Of a DNA stretch of 64,000 nt, positions 16,358 through 24,102 are shown piece by piece. The notes under the pieces are model-generated. The model had not been told where the DNA came from. It worked only from the letters and a program-made list of their open reading frames with translations, and did no database searches. The translations under genes and the position numbers were made by a program. Positions within the stretch are counted from its first letter, which is position 1. Each line of letters begins with the position of its first letter. This stretch comes from an uncultured Lachnospiraceae bacterium (lineage in GTDB: Bacteria; Bacillota; Clostridia; Lachnospirales; Lachnospiraceae): contig CANQRR010000003.1 in the NCBI GenBank assembly GCA_947626285.1, forward strand, positions 1 through 64,000. Direction: 5' to 3'.

Positions 16358-17278
16358 TCACAGCATCTGCTTTACCTGCGCCAGATCCTCCGGCGTCTCC
16401 ACGGAAAACGCCCGCGCCGTGCAGTCGATCTTTTTCAGAAAACCGCACAGGGTTTTCCCCGGTCCGATCTCGATAAACGTATCCGCGCCCTCAGAGATCA
16501 GATATTCCATACTCTGCCTCCATAGCACGGAGGAGCAGACCTGCCGGGCCAAAAGTCCTTTTATCTGATCCGGATCGCTCTCCGCACGGGCCGTCACGTT
16601 CGATACGAACGTCAACTCCGGCGTTTTCAGTGGAACCCGCTCCAGAACTCCTTCCAGCTTTTCCCCTGCCTCTTTCAGCATGGGAGAATGGAACGGGCCG
16701 CTCACCTTCAACGGGACTACGCGGGCCGCGCCCGCTTCCAGAAGCTTCTGCGCCGCAGCTTTCACCGCCTCCGTCTCGCCGGAGATCACCTTCTGGCCCG
16801 GACAGTTGTCGTTTGCGACCGTGACGATCCCGGGGACGCTTTCGCAGATCTCCTCCACGGGAACCGGCCTGCGGCTCAGCACGGCGGCCATCATTCCCCG
16901 ACCTTCCGGGACAGCCTCCTGCATGTAGGCTCCTCTTTCGCACACCGTGCGCAGCGCGTCTTCAAATCCTAAAGCGCCTGCCGCCGTCAGCGCGCAGTAT
17001 TCCCCCAGGCTCAGTCCCGCCGCGGCCTCCGCCTGTATCCCTTCGCCGCGCACCGCCGCCAGGATCGCGCAACACGCCGTCAGAAGCGCGGGCTGCGTGT
17101 ACCTCGTCTCATTCAAGCGGGAATTTTCGGTAAAACAAAGCTCCTCCATGGAATATCCGGTCAGCTTTGACGCCTTTTCAAATACCGCACGGCATACCTC
17201 ATACGAATCGTAAAATTTCTGTGCCATGCCGACATATTGCGCTCCCTGACCCGGGAACAAAAATACTGTCTTACTCAT
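16358..17278 (-). CDS. fabD: Malonyl-CoA:ACP transacylase
   Basis: Transfers malonyl from CoA to ACP; 306 residues. FLFPGQGAQYVGMAQKFYD is the oxyanion start. The nucleophile elbow reads AAAGLSLGEYCALTAAG: the catalytic Ser is present but the residue two before it is Leu where the classical motif is GHSxGE, a variant I recall in clostridial relatives. The catalytic His is in VSGPFHSPMLKEAG. Start ATG follows AAGAGGAGAATGGT. The 73 bases before fabG hold nothing recognisable. Confidence 0.94.
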   Translation of the reverse strand: MSKTVFLFPGQGAQYVGMAQKFYDSYEVCRAVFEKASKLTGYSMEELCFTENSRLNETRYTQPALLTACCAILAAVRGEGIQAEAAAGLSLGEYCALTAAGALGFEDALRTVCERGAYMQEAVPEGRGMMAAVLSRRPVPVEEICESVPGIVTVANDNCPGQKVISGETEAVKAAAQKLLEAGAARVVPLKVSGPFHSPMLKEAGEKLEGVLERVPLKTPELTFVSNVTARAESDPDQIKGLLARQVCSSVLWRQSMEYLISEGADTFIEIGPGKTLCGFLKKIDCTARAFSVETPEDLAQVKQML

Positions 17279-17290
17279 ACCATTCTCCTC

Positions 17291-18232
17291 TTACGCGAAC
17301 CGACCAGCGTGGGACAGCAGCTCTTCCGCCTGCTGTGCGATCTCCTGAATCATTTCCCCGCAGGTCTGCTTCCTGGATATCAGGCCCGCAATCTGCCCGG
17401 CCATCATGGAACCGTTTTTCGTGTCGCCCTCCTGCACCGCGCGACGCAGGGAACCGATCGTCATCTCCTCAAGCTCCTCGAAGCTGCAGCCTTCCTTTTC
17501 ACGCTTCAGATATTCCTTTGTCATCTGGTTGCGCAGGGTGCGCACCGGATGTCCGGTCGACCGGCCTGTCACAGCCGTACCGATATCCTTCGCTTTCAGC
17601 ACGCTCTCCTTGTAATTCGGATGGATCACACATTCCTCCGCCACAAGAAAGCGCGTACCCATCTGTACGCCGTCCGCGCCGAGCATCAGCGCCGCAGCAA
17701 GACCGCGCCCGTCCCCGATGCCGCCTGCCGCCACTACCGGTATCTGTACCGCGTCTGCAACCTGCGGAACCAAAGCCATCGTCGTCGCCTCGCCGATATG
17801 TCCGCCGGACTCGCAGCCTTCCGCGATCACGGCGTCCGCCCCCGCACGCTGCATCATCTTGGCCAGCGCCACGGACGCCACCACCGGAAGCACCTTGATC
17901 CCCGCTTCCTTCCACTGTTCCATATAGGGGCCCGGATTTCCCGCGCCGGTCGTCACGACCGGGACTTTTTCTTCCGCTGCGATCGCCGCGATCTCCTCCG
18001 CATACGGACTCAGCAGCATCACATTGACGCCAAAAGGCCGATCCGTCTTTTCTCTGGTTTTCCGGATCTCCGCTCTGACATAGTTCGCCGGCGCGTTTGC
18101 CGCCGCGATGATCCCAAGCCCTCCGGCGTTCGACACCGCAGACGCCAGGCTGCTCTCCGCCACCCAGGCCATCCCTCCCTGAATGATCGGGTAGCGGATG
18201 CCGAGCAGCTCCGTCAATGCCGTCCTGATCAT
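17291..18232 (-). CDS. fabK: Enoyl-ACP reductase II (FMN-dependent, FabK)
   Basis: A flavoprotein of 313 residues of the nitronate-monooxygenase/FabK fold, catalysing the last step of each elongation cycle in place of FabI. Features are LLGIRYPIIQGGMAWVAESS, the GSPVVTTGAGNP-like VPVVTTGAGNPG, AEGCESGGHIGEATTMALVP, and PVVAAGGIGDGRGLAAALML with the phosphate-binding glycine loop. It overlaps the acpP stop by four bases (ATGA). Confidence 0.94.
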   Translation of the reverse strand: MIRTALTELLGIRYPIIQGGMAWVAESSLASAVSNAGGLGIIAAANAPANYVRAEIRKTREKTDRPFGVNVMLLSPYAEEIAAIAAEEKVPVVTTGAGNPGPYMEQWKEAGIKVLPVVASVALAKMMQRAGADAVIAEGCESGGHIGEATTMALVPQVADAVQIPVVAAGGIGDGRGLAAALMLGADGVQMGTRFLVAEECVIHPNYKESVLKAKDIGTAVTGRSTGHPVRTLRNQMTKEYLKREKEGCSFEELEEMTIGSLRRAVQEGDTKNGSMMAGQIAGLISRKQTCGEMIQEIAQQAEELLSHAGRFA

Positions 18233-18462
18233 TCGTCGATCCCCTTTCCGGCCAGATAATCCACAACAGACTGAACCGTCGTCAGATTCTCCAGCTCTTC
18301 CGCCGGAATCTCGATGTCGTACTCTTCTTCCAGCGCGCTCACAAGCTCAAACAGATCGAGGGAATCCGCACCCAGATCCGCCTTAAAATCCGCCTCCGGG
18401 ATCACCCGGCTTTCCTCCACATGCAGCTGCTCCGCTACGATCGAAACCAATTTCTCCAACAT
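18229..18462 (-). CDS. acpP: Acyl carrier protein
   Basis: An acidic protein of 77 residues carrying the growing acyl chain on phosphopantetheine at the Ser of ADLGADSLDLFELVSALEEE. ATG 18462 lies behind AAGAGGAGAAAAAT; the frame continues upstream to GTG 18552, but that part shows no ACP homology. First gene of the fatty-acid operon. The leader upstream holds a palindromic operator and two copies of GGAGGAATAT. Confidence 0.93.
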   Translation of the reverse strand: MLEKLVSIVAEQLHVEESRVIPEADFKADLGADSLDLFELVSALEEEYDIEIPAEELENLTTVQSVVDYLAGKGIDE

Positions 18463-18615
18463 ATTTTTCTCCTCTTTTCGCAATAATGTATTTATGGCTA
18501 ATATTCCTCCATAAAGCAAGGAATTACCCATCTGATTGACATATTCCTCCACTTTTAAGTTAATGACATAAATAGCGATGAAAAAAAAATCATGCTGTCT
18601 TCATTATTTTTCGCC

Positions 18616-18632
18616 CAGCACACAGTGTGCTG
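18616..18632. promoter_or_regulatory. Candidate TetR operator in front of the fatty-acid operon
   Basis: CAGCACACAGTGTGCTG, a 17-bp palindrome with arms CAGCACA and TGTGCTG. The same arms with the same 3-bp spacing recur at the promoter of the neighbouring TetR gene. The site lies about 150 bases upstream of acpP. I do not see a convincing promoter match around it, so the exact mode of action is open. Confidence 0.7.
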
Positions 18633-18675
18633 AAAATGGCCGAAACAAGGCGCCGCACGGCGACGCTGTTTAAAT

Positions 18676-19257
18676 TTATTTTATTTTCATTCCATCCAGA
18701 AATATACCAAAGGCATAGCGGAAACCGCGCATGGCTTCCTCCTCAGGCAATTCCCTCGCGAGCGCATCCGCATTGTAGCCACGAATGAAGCACCAGATGG
18801 CGTAGCTCATCGTTTCGGAGTCCAGATCCGGTCTGGCAATGCCGCGACTCTTGCCAAGCTCAATAAGCCCGCAGATCCGCTCCTGCCACCAGCGGTAATT
18901 CTCCTGCGATGTGCTGTCCTGAGCGAAGACATACTGGTTCATGCCGGACTTCAGCTTATACGAGAGCGTCAGCGTCTCTGCGGCGATGTCCGTGATCTGT
19001 CCGAAGAAATCTCCATCCGGATCAAAACGGTCTACAATGCTCTGGCGCATTCTGACCGCCATATCCCGATAGACAAGGGCAAGCACCTCCTCCACATTGT
19101 GAAAGCGGTTGTAAAAAACTCTGTTCGTCACATTCAGCGCCCGGATGATCTTCCGAACTGTGACGTCCCCTGCCCCTTCGTTCATGGCCAGCCTGGCCGC
19201 CTCGTCCACGATCCTGCCGCTCATCTCGTCGTGAATGAGCGCTTCGCTCTCCGGCAT
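18676..19257 (-). CDS. TetR/AcrR-family regulator, probable controller of the fatty-acid operon
   Basis: About 193 residues from ATG 19257, seven bases after GGGAG; a GTG at 19278 would lie inside the operator. N-terminal helix-turn-helix: VTVRKIIRALNVTNRVFYNR, then FHNVEEVLALVYRDM, typical of TetR. The ligand-binding C-terminal domain (about residues 60-193) is unassigned but includes the aromatic-rich YVFAQDSTSQENYRWWQERI. The gene is on the same strand as, and directly upstream of, acpP-accA. Identical-arm palindromes sit at its own promoter and in front of acpP. Clostridial and streptococcal operons of this type are more often governed by FabT (MarR family) or FapR, neither of which is present here. 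Confidence 0.85.
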   Translation of the reverse strand: MPESEALIHDEMSGRIVDEAARLAMNEGAGDVTVRKIIRALNVTNRVFYNRFHNVEEVLALVYRDMAVRMRQSIVDRFDPDGDFFGQITDIAAETLTLSYKLKSGMNQYVFAQDSTSQENYRWWQERICGLIELGKSRGIARPDLDSETMSYAIWCFIRGYNADALARELPEEEAMRGFRYAFGIFLDGMKIK

Positions 19258-19271
19258 AGCTTCACTCCCTT

Positions 19272-19290
19272 TCAGCACAGTGTGTGCTGA
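19272..19290. promoter_or_regulatory. Candidate TetR autoregulatory operator
   Basis: TCAGCACAGTGTGTGCTGA, perfect 8-bp arms around GTG. It begins just downstream of the -10 box, over the expected transcription start. Confidence 0.75.
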
Positions 19291-19291
19291 G

Positions 19292-19320
19292 AATATATCA
19301 CAAACTTATCCTGATGTCAA
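19292..19320 (-). promoter_or_regulatory. Promoter of the TetR-family gene
   Basis: TTGACA (19320-19315), 17-bp spacer, TATATT (19297-19292), directly followed by the palindrome. Confidence 0.8.
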
Positions 19321-19333
19321 GCAGGACATAAAA

Positions 19334-20428
19334 CTAAACAGCCTGCCTCAGCACATCAAACCTTTTATAAAACATTTCTCTCCACTCGTCCTCATTTCCG
19401 AAGATCGCCGGATCCACTTCCTGTATCTGATTCAGCCCAACCTGTCTGACAGCCTCTTCCGCCGCCTCTTTCTGAGTCATCCTTTTAGAATAGACCGTCT
19501 GACAATTCGCGCCGTCTATCGCCTCGTAGCTGTAAAAGCTCTGGTTAAAGTCCATAAGCGGATACAGGGAAATGTAATCATTTGTCGCATTATCGATCAT
19601 AAAACCCCAGTTTTCCGGATGCCTGTCCGTATTCCCGACCAGATAGTCAATGATATTCATACCGTAATAAGTTTTTTTATCTATCCTTATGCACTCATCC
19701 ACTGTATTCAGGCCATGGTTACACGCGTAAATATCAAACGCCATCTTTGAGACGATCGAGTATTCCTTTGAGGTCACGATACGGCTTTTCGTCACTTTTT
19801 CTCCCGCATAAATATCTTCTTCGTACTTCACATGCTTGTAATCAAAGCACTGGCATATCTTACTTGCCAGCAACTCTCGCTTCACGGCGTCCTCTCCGCC
19901 ATCCTTTAAAAGAAGAAAGCCTTCTTTTCCCCTGATCCATGCTTTCGGAAAGCAACCCCTTGTCGACAGATCCTGCGCCAGCTCCCGGTCGGTAACGATC
20001 ATCTGTTTTCCTCTTAAAGGCAGCTCCACAAACGCCTCGCTCAACGGGTTATCATACAAGTTAATATCTTTGTACAAAATATCCTCATCCTGCGTTTTCA
20101 CCCAATATACGTCTGTCAGTGACACACAATGGTACGACAGAGAGATCTCCGCGCGATCCCTGTCTGTAACCGCCTGCGCTACACCGATACTGTTTAGGAT
20201 TTCTTTTGCATACTGCCTGTCCAGGGAAAGTACTCGCGCTGCGCACCAGTGATAGAAATTGATCAGATTATTGACCAGATCATCAATGTCCTGGCTTTCC
20301 TCCAGATAAAGATCATAGGGCAGGAATTTTTCTTTATACACAACCACTTTGCCCGTGCGACTTATTCTGGCTACCGTGTCGGATCCATGCATGATTTCGT
20401 AATCTGCAATGCTCAGATTTTCCTTCAA
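19334..20428 (-). CDS. HipA-like protein kinase, stand-alone
   Basis: A protein of 364 residues starting at TTG 20428 behind AGGAGGCGAGGGGA. The C-terminal half carries the kinase core of the HipA fold: MNIIDYLVGNTDRHPENWGF gives the N-x-D-R-H-x-x-N-W-G catalytic loop, and PLMDFNQSF the metal-binding D-F-N. A Lys in KAWIRGKEGFLLLKDGG could serve ATP binding. HipA kinases phosphorylate tRNA synthetases or other targets and can cause growth arrest. There is no adjacent HipB-type antitoxin, and the N-terminal 150 residues do not look like a HipA N-lobe. It may belong to the phage-type HipA-like kinases; substrate unknown. Confidence 0.7.
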   Translation of the reverse strand: MKENLSIADYEIMHGSDTVARISRTGKVVVYKEKFLPYDLYLEESQDIDDLVNNLINFYHWCAARVLSLDRQYAKEILNSIGVAQAVTDRDRAEISLSYHCVSLTDVYWVKTQDEDILYKDINLYDNPLSEAFVELPLRGKQMIVTDRELAQDLSTRGCFPKAWIRGKEGFLLLKDGGEDAVKRELLASKICQCFDYKHVKYEEDIYAGEKVTKSRIVTSKEYSIVSKMAFDIYACNHGLNTVDECIRIDKKTYYGMNIIDYLVGNTDRHPENWGFMIDNATNDYISLYPLMDFNQSFYSYEAIDGANCQTVYSKRMTQKEAAEEAVRQVGLNQIQEVDPAIFGNEDEWREMFYKRFDVLRQAV

Positions 20429-20489
20429 TCCCCTCGCCTCCTGCCTTTATACCTATTCCGTTTTACCATAGTATAATCTGCCGGGAGTT

Positions 20490-20954
20490 TCAAGGATTCT
20501 GATCAAAATTTCCCTCCTTCTTTGTCAAAGTTCCGATGATCTGGTACAGCGTCTGATACAGTTCCGCGGCTTTCTGCGGTTCGAGCTCTACGCAGGCCGC
20601 AAGTCTCGCAGGAACGGTGCGCGCCTTTTCTCGCAGGGCAGTTCCTGCATCTGTTATGGAAACGATCAGGTCGCGTTCGTCTTCGGTCGAGCGGCGTCGC
20701 GCCACATACCCCTTTTCCTCCAACCGTTTGAGCAAAGGCGTCAGCGTGCTGGAATCAAGATACAGGTATTTTCCGACTTCCTTCACCCGCAGTTCCTTAT
20801 GCTCCCACATCACCATCATCGTGATATACTGCGTATAGGTCAGGTCGAGTTCGTCGAGGTACGGCTTATATGCTTTCACAATTTCTTTCGCACAAGCATA
20901 GAGTGGAAAACATATTTGGTTTTCGAGTTTTAGTGGGTCAAATGGAACCGCCAT
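20490..20954 (-). CDS. MarR-family repressor of the OhrR type (organic peroxide sensor)
   Basis: A winged-helix dimer of 154 residues. LENQICFPLYACAKEIVKAY has the Cys at residue 15 in the position of the OhrR sensing cysteine, with the nearby Tyr. The winged helix includes LYLDSSTLTPLLKRLEEKGY and the wing RRRSTEDERDLIVSIT. It is the third gene after glutathione peroxidase and the flavodoxin-like gene on the same strand, so it should derepress its own operon on oxidation. Gaps between the genes are 3 and 15 bases. Confidence 0.82.
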   Translation of the reverse strand: MAVPFDPLKLENQICFPLYACAKEIVKAYKPYLDELDLTYTQYITMMVMWEHKELRVKEVGKYLYLDSSTLTPLLKRLEEKGYVARRRSTEDERDLIVSITDAGTALREKARTVPARLAACVELEPQKAAELYQTLYQIIGTLTKKEGNFDQNP

Positions 20955-20969
20955 GATTTTTGCCTCCCT

Positions 20970-21377
20970 TTACGATAAGATCCCCCTTGCAAAATCCGCG
21001 GCGGCCTTTTGGTCGGCCTCATTTGGTCTGCCTTTGTGAAGCATTGCAAAAGCGCCCCGGCAGGAAAATTCTTCTTTCGCAACAGGGATTTTCTTATCCG
21101 CAAGCAGCTTTTCCACATACTTGCGGGTAGATTTGACGGCGGCGGATGTGCTGAAATTCACGACTTTGCCCACGGATACATGGATGCCGCTGATGAACTT
21201 TTTTACTTCGTCGTCTACATCGAAAGCATACGGGGCGCTGCCGAGGAACAGAATATCCACATCTTCGGTCAGCGGTTCCGATACCGTTTTTGCTTCCACG
21301 CCAACGGCTTTCGCAATCGCCTCCGCAATCTTTTTCGTGTTGCCGCCTCTTGAATAGTACCGTACTTCAATATTCAT
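20970..21377 (-). CDS. Flavodoxin-like protein
   Basis: A single flavodoxin fold of 135 residues. The FMN phosphate loop reads MNIEVRYYSRGGNTKKIAEA (S-R-G-G-N-T-K), followed by ILFLGSAPYAFDVDDEVKKF and FSTSAAVKSTRKYVEKLL. It probably transfers electrons to an oxidoreductase. Its place between a peroxidase and an OhrR-type repressor suggests a reductant role in peroxide defence; the partner is not known. Confidence 0.75.
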   Translation of the reverse strand: MNIEVRYYSRGGNTKKIAEAIAKAVGVEAKTVSEPLTEDVDILFLGSAPYAFDVDDEVKKFISGIHVSVGKVVNFSTSAAVKSTRKYVEKLLADKKIPVAKEEFSCRGAFAMLHKGRPNEADQKAAADFARGILS

Positions 21378-21380
21378 TTC

Positions 21381-21920
21381 TTACAGCACCTCCTCAACCT
21401 TTGCCTTTACCTTGTCAAGAGATTCGGTCGGCTCAAAGCGTGCAACGATCTCCCCGTTGCGGTCGATCAGAAACTTCGTGAAGTTCCACTTGATATTGCC
21501 GTTGTTCTTGTAATCCTTGTCCATCTTTTTGGCAATGCCCTTCAACACCAATCCCATCGGGCCGGAAAATCCGGCAAAGGTGGTGTTCTCCGTCAGATAT
21601 TTGTAGAGCGGGATCGCGTTGTCACCGTTTACATCGATCTTGGCAAACTGCGGAAAGGTGATGCCATACCGTCCGGTGCAGAAGCTGTGAATCTCCTCGT
21701 CGCTACCCGGAGCTTGCTCCCCGAACTGATTGCAGGGGAAATCGAGGATCTCCAGTCCGTCTTTCTGGTGAAGCTCATATAAATCCTGAAGTTCACTGTA
21801 CTGCGGCGTAAATCCACATCCGGTCGCCGTATTGACAATAAGCAAAACCTTCCCCTTATAATCGGCCAGCGATACATCAGTTCCCTCCTGCGTCCTGATC
21901 TTGAAATCGTAGATGCTCAT
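21381..21920 (-). CDS. Glutathione peroxidase-family thiol peroxidase (Cys type)
   Basis: About 179 residues from ATG 21920 behind GAAAGGAGACCAAACT. The catalytic site is NTATGCGFTPQY with Cys (no selenocysteine codon), FPCNQFGEQAPG with the catalytic Gln and a probable resolving Cys, and IKWNFTKFLIDRNG with the Trp/Asn. Bacterial enzymes of this type usually take electrons from thioredoxin. First gene of the peroxidase/flavodoxin/OhrR operon, with a strong promoter upstream. Confidence 0.92.
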   Translation of the reverse strand: MSIYDFKIRTQEGTDVSLADYKGKVLLIVNTATGCGFTPQYSELQDLYELHQKDGLEILDFPCNQFGEQAPGSDEEIHSFCTGRYGITFPQFAKIDVNGDNAIPLYKYLTENTTFAGFSGPMGLVLKGIAKKMDKDYKNNGNIKWNFTKFLIDRNGEIVARFEPTESLDKVKAKVEEVL

Positions 21921-21979
21921 AGTTTGGTCTCCTTTCGCTATCTTGCTTGTGCTTAATTTAATCTTGCGCGATTGATTGT

Positions 21980-22008
21980 AGTATACTTCCACTTTTTCTT
22001 ATTGTCAA
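21980..22008 (-). promoter_or_regulatory. Promoter of the peroxidase operon
   Basis: TTGACA (22008-22003), 17-bp spacer, TATACT (21985-21980). GAAGTATACTAC across the -10 is a near palindrome and could be the OhrR-type repressor's site. Confidence 0.75.
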
Positions 22009-22128
22009 GGCCGTTTATTATAAAAAAGCTTTGGTCAACCTTTTTCCTCAACATCCGGGCAATATAACTGTCTGATTTTTATTCTCTTAACAGATATTTT
22101 CTGGCTTTACATTCCCCCCCTCTATTGA

Positions 22129-22325
22129 TAATAGTCTTTCATCTACCATAGCTTTTAATATCCGCTTTACCGTTAAGTCCGCCAGTCCAAGCAAATCCCG
22201 TGCCTCACTGTTGCTAATAGAGCCATTATCTTTTACAAATTGCAATATCTTTTTTTTCGCACATTTTTTATCAGCTTTTTATCGGTTTTTATCGGCTTTC
22301 TCATCTGACCGATAAAAACATACCA
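22129..22325 (-). pseudogene. Winged-helix C-terminal remnant, frameshifted at an A8 run
   Basis: Reading leftward, one frame gives MRKPIKTDKKLIKNVRKK; after a run of eight A at 22251-22258 the coding sense moves to another frame, ILQFVKDNGSISNSEARDLL followed by GLADLTVKRILKAMVDERLL, ending at a stop near 22129. The latter is a clear winged-helix of the type that ends many ATP-dependent, AlbA-domain regulators. No N-terminal part is present. The rest of the gene-free stretch 22021-22364 holds nothing else I can support. Programmed frameshifting is possible, but a decayed gene end is simpler. Confidence 0.5.
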
Positions 22326-22364
22326 CAAATCCGGACTTCAACTTTTTAGCAAAAAACGTAGAAA

Positions 22365-23387
22365 TTAATTCGTAATGTCTTTTACTATTCTAAAATTGAA
22401 AATGTCATCGCCATAATTTACAAATATCTTCTCTTCAATTTTTCCCCATTCACTATCTTTCATTCCAGAGTTAGATTGTATCCTCTCAAGCATTTCATTT
22501 TGCGATGCGAACAGCTGATGCTTCATAATTCTCTTTTGTTTTGTACCTTTTACGTAGATTATTAATCTGCGCAAATCCCCTTTTTGTAGCCATTGGCATA
22601 TATATTCCCACCACATCTTATCAGTCGCCCCTATAGACATCCCAAAAACACATATTATTATGCTGTTATCAATAATCTCTCGCATATCCTGTATTTTGTT
22701 TTGCGCAAATCTTTTGTTTGTATATTCCTTAATCAACAATTCCCGGAAACTTATATTATTTCTGAACTCCTGATTTGCAATTTGCTCAATATCATTTACA
22801 CCTAAAATCATTTCTGCATTTAACGTTCCGTGAATATGTAATATGTTCCCTAGTGAATGCGTATAGGTAGTTCCGCTATATCTATGATTTGATATATCCT
22901 TAGAGAAATGCTTTTTTACCAATGATACACACCTGTCCAACGCATCCGTATAATTGAAGCATATAAATGAATAACTTATATCTCCTGGTAACGATGACAT
23001 TCTATTTACCAAATACTGCTGTTGTTCTTTAGGAAAGTTTTTATAAAAACCTACTAATGAATCTCTCATCTTCGTAGCAATTTCTGTTTCTTCATCATCA
23101 GGAATATAAATTCTGTTTTGCTGACCTTCCAGATAATCCGCTAAAGATTCTTCTAATAAGGCCTCACTATTCCAAAATTCTTCTTCCTCACCTTTGTTAA
23201 CTTTAGCAGTATATTTTCCCAATCCTATTTCCAAATCAGACCACAAATCAGTATTTTTTCCAATGTCAGTTACTATTTTATCACCTGCATTTCGCTCTTT
23301 GCAGTATTCATAAAAATCAGAATATCTTGTGTCTAAGCCCACATTAATGTCAAAACCATTTCCTATCAAAAAAGTAATATTCTTCAT
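22365..23387 (-). CDS. AbiH-family phage abortive-infection protein
   Basis: About 340 residues from ATG 23387, with AACAGGAG upstream. The N-terminus MKNITFLIGNGFDINVGLDT then RYSDFYEYC is the AbiH signature as I know it. Later motifs are SYSFICFNYTDALDRC and GNILHIHGTLNAEMILGVND. The glycine loop, FNYT and HGT together resemble the layout of SIR2-like nucleotide-binding proteins, so an NAD-type ligand is a plausible inference. The gene follows the RloB-like gene with a 16-base gap and is co-directional with it, suggesting one defence operon. The region is AT-rich relative to the flanks. Confidence 0.8.
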   Translation of the reverse strand: MKNITFLIGNGFDINVGLDTRYSDFYEYCKERNAGDKIVTDIGKNTDLWSDLEIGLGKYTAKVNKGEEEEFWNSEALLEESLADYLEGQQNRIYIPDDEETEIATKMRDSLVGFYKNFPKEQQQYLVNRMSSLPGDISYSFICFNYTDALDRCVSLVKKHFSKDISNHRYSGTTYTHSLGNILHIHGTLNAEMILGVNDIEQIANQEFRNNISFRELLIKEYTNKRFAQNKIQDMREIIDNSIIICVFGMSIGATDKMWWEYICQWLQKGDLRRLIIYVKGTKQKRIMKHQLFASQNEMLERIQSNSGMKDSEWGKIEEKIFVNYGDDIFNFRIVKDITN

Positions 23388-23403
23388 ATGTATACTCCTG
23401 TTA

Positions 23404-24102
23404 TCAATTAAACCTCTTCTTACATTCCTCTGGCAAATACTTCGCCAATTCTTCCACCAACTCATACACCTTTGTCCCCGGTGCTATGTCTGCCGGCGTC
23501 TTACCTTGTCCTTCGCTTATGATCCTTTTTGCATACCGTATCGCCAATTTCGGATTTCCTTTTTCCATCAATATCTCGAATATGTTCTCCATATTTTTTC
23601 GATACTTTCCGATCCCTAGCTCTCTGAATTTGTCCTTTAAGAAAACAACATACTCGCTCCGATGATTATTTGCCGTATAATACGCAAAATGAAGCAGAAA
23701 CCAAAACTCAATGCATTCGTTTGACCATGCACAGTGATATTGCAAGTCCGAATTCGCTCTGTTGAGCTTATCCGCCCTCTCCGTTACCCCGTTAAAATCC
23801 TTTGACGGAAAACTGTCCTTATCGTACACGCACCAAATCTGCCCTTTTGTTATCCCATACCTCTCTACATATTTCTCAGCTGCCCCGATTACGCGCATTG
23901 TTTCCGCCGCACACGGCTCAATCTCTATCAGAACCATGTTTCGGTAGGTTGGATTTTCTTCTATCAACCGTTTGAATCCTGCAAAATACTGCGGTTCGGT
24001 CTGTTCCCCTTCACAAAAAATATAATAGCGGTATTCTTTCTGTTCCAAATAATCCTGTCGACGTTTCTTCTTCCACGCCTCCATTCCTGCTTTTTTAGTC
24101 AT
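23404..24102 (-). CDS. RloB/AbiLii-family protein
   Basis: A protein of 232 residues with the RloB layout: YRYYIFCEGEQTEPQYFAGF near the N-terminus (Glu of a TOPRIM-like core) and IWCVYDKDSFPSKDF (D-x-D) near residue 108, then AWSNECIEFWFLLHFAYY. RloB proteins pair with an ATPase (RloA/AbiLi) in phage-exclusion systems and are thought to be the nuclease-like effector. The start overlaps the stop of the ATPase gene by eight bases, so the two are translationally coupled. Confidence 0.82.
   Translation of the reverse strand: MTKKAGMEAWKKKRRQDYLEQKEYRYYIFCEGEQTEPQYFAGFKRLIEENPTYRNMVLIEIEPCAAETMRVIGAAEKYVERYGITKGQIWCVYDKDSFPSKDFNGVTERADKLNRANSDLQYHCAWSNECIEFWFLLHFAYYTANNHRSEYVVFLKDKFRELGIGKYRKNMENIFEILMEKGNPKLAIRYAKRIISEGQGKTPADIAPGTKVYELVEELAKYLPEECKKRFN

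Noticed and set aside
18463-18552. N-terminal extension of the acyl carrier protein
   Set aside because: It would add 30 residues foreign to the family; ATG 18462 has a strong ribosome site.
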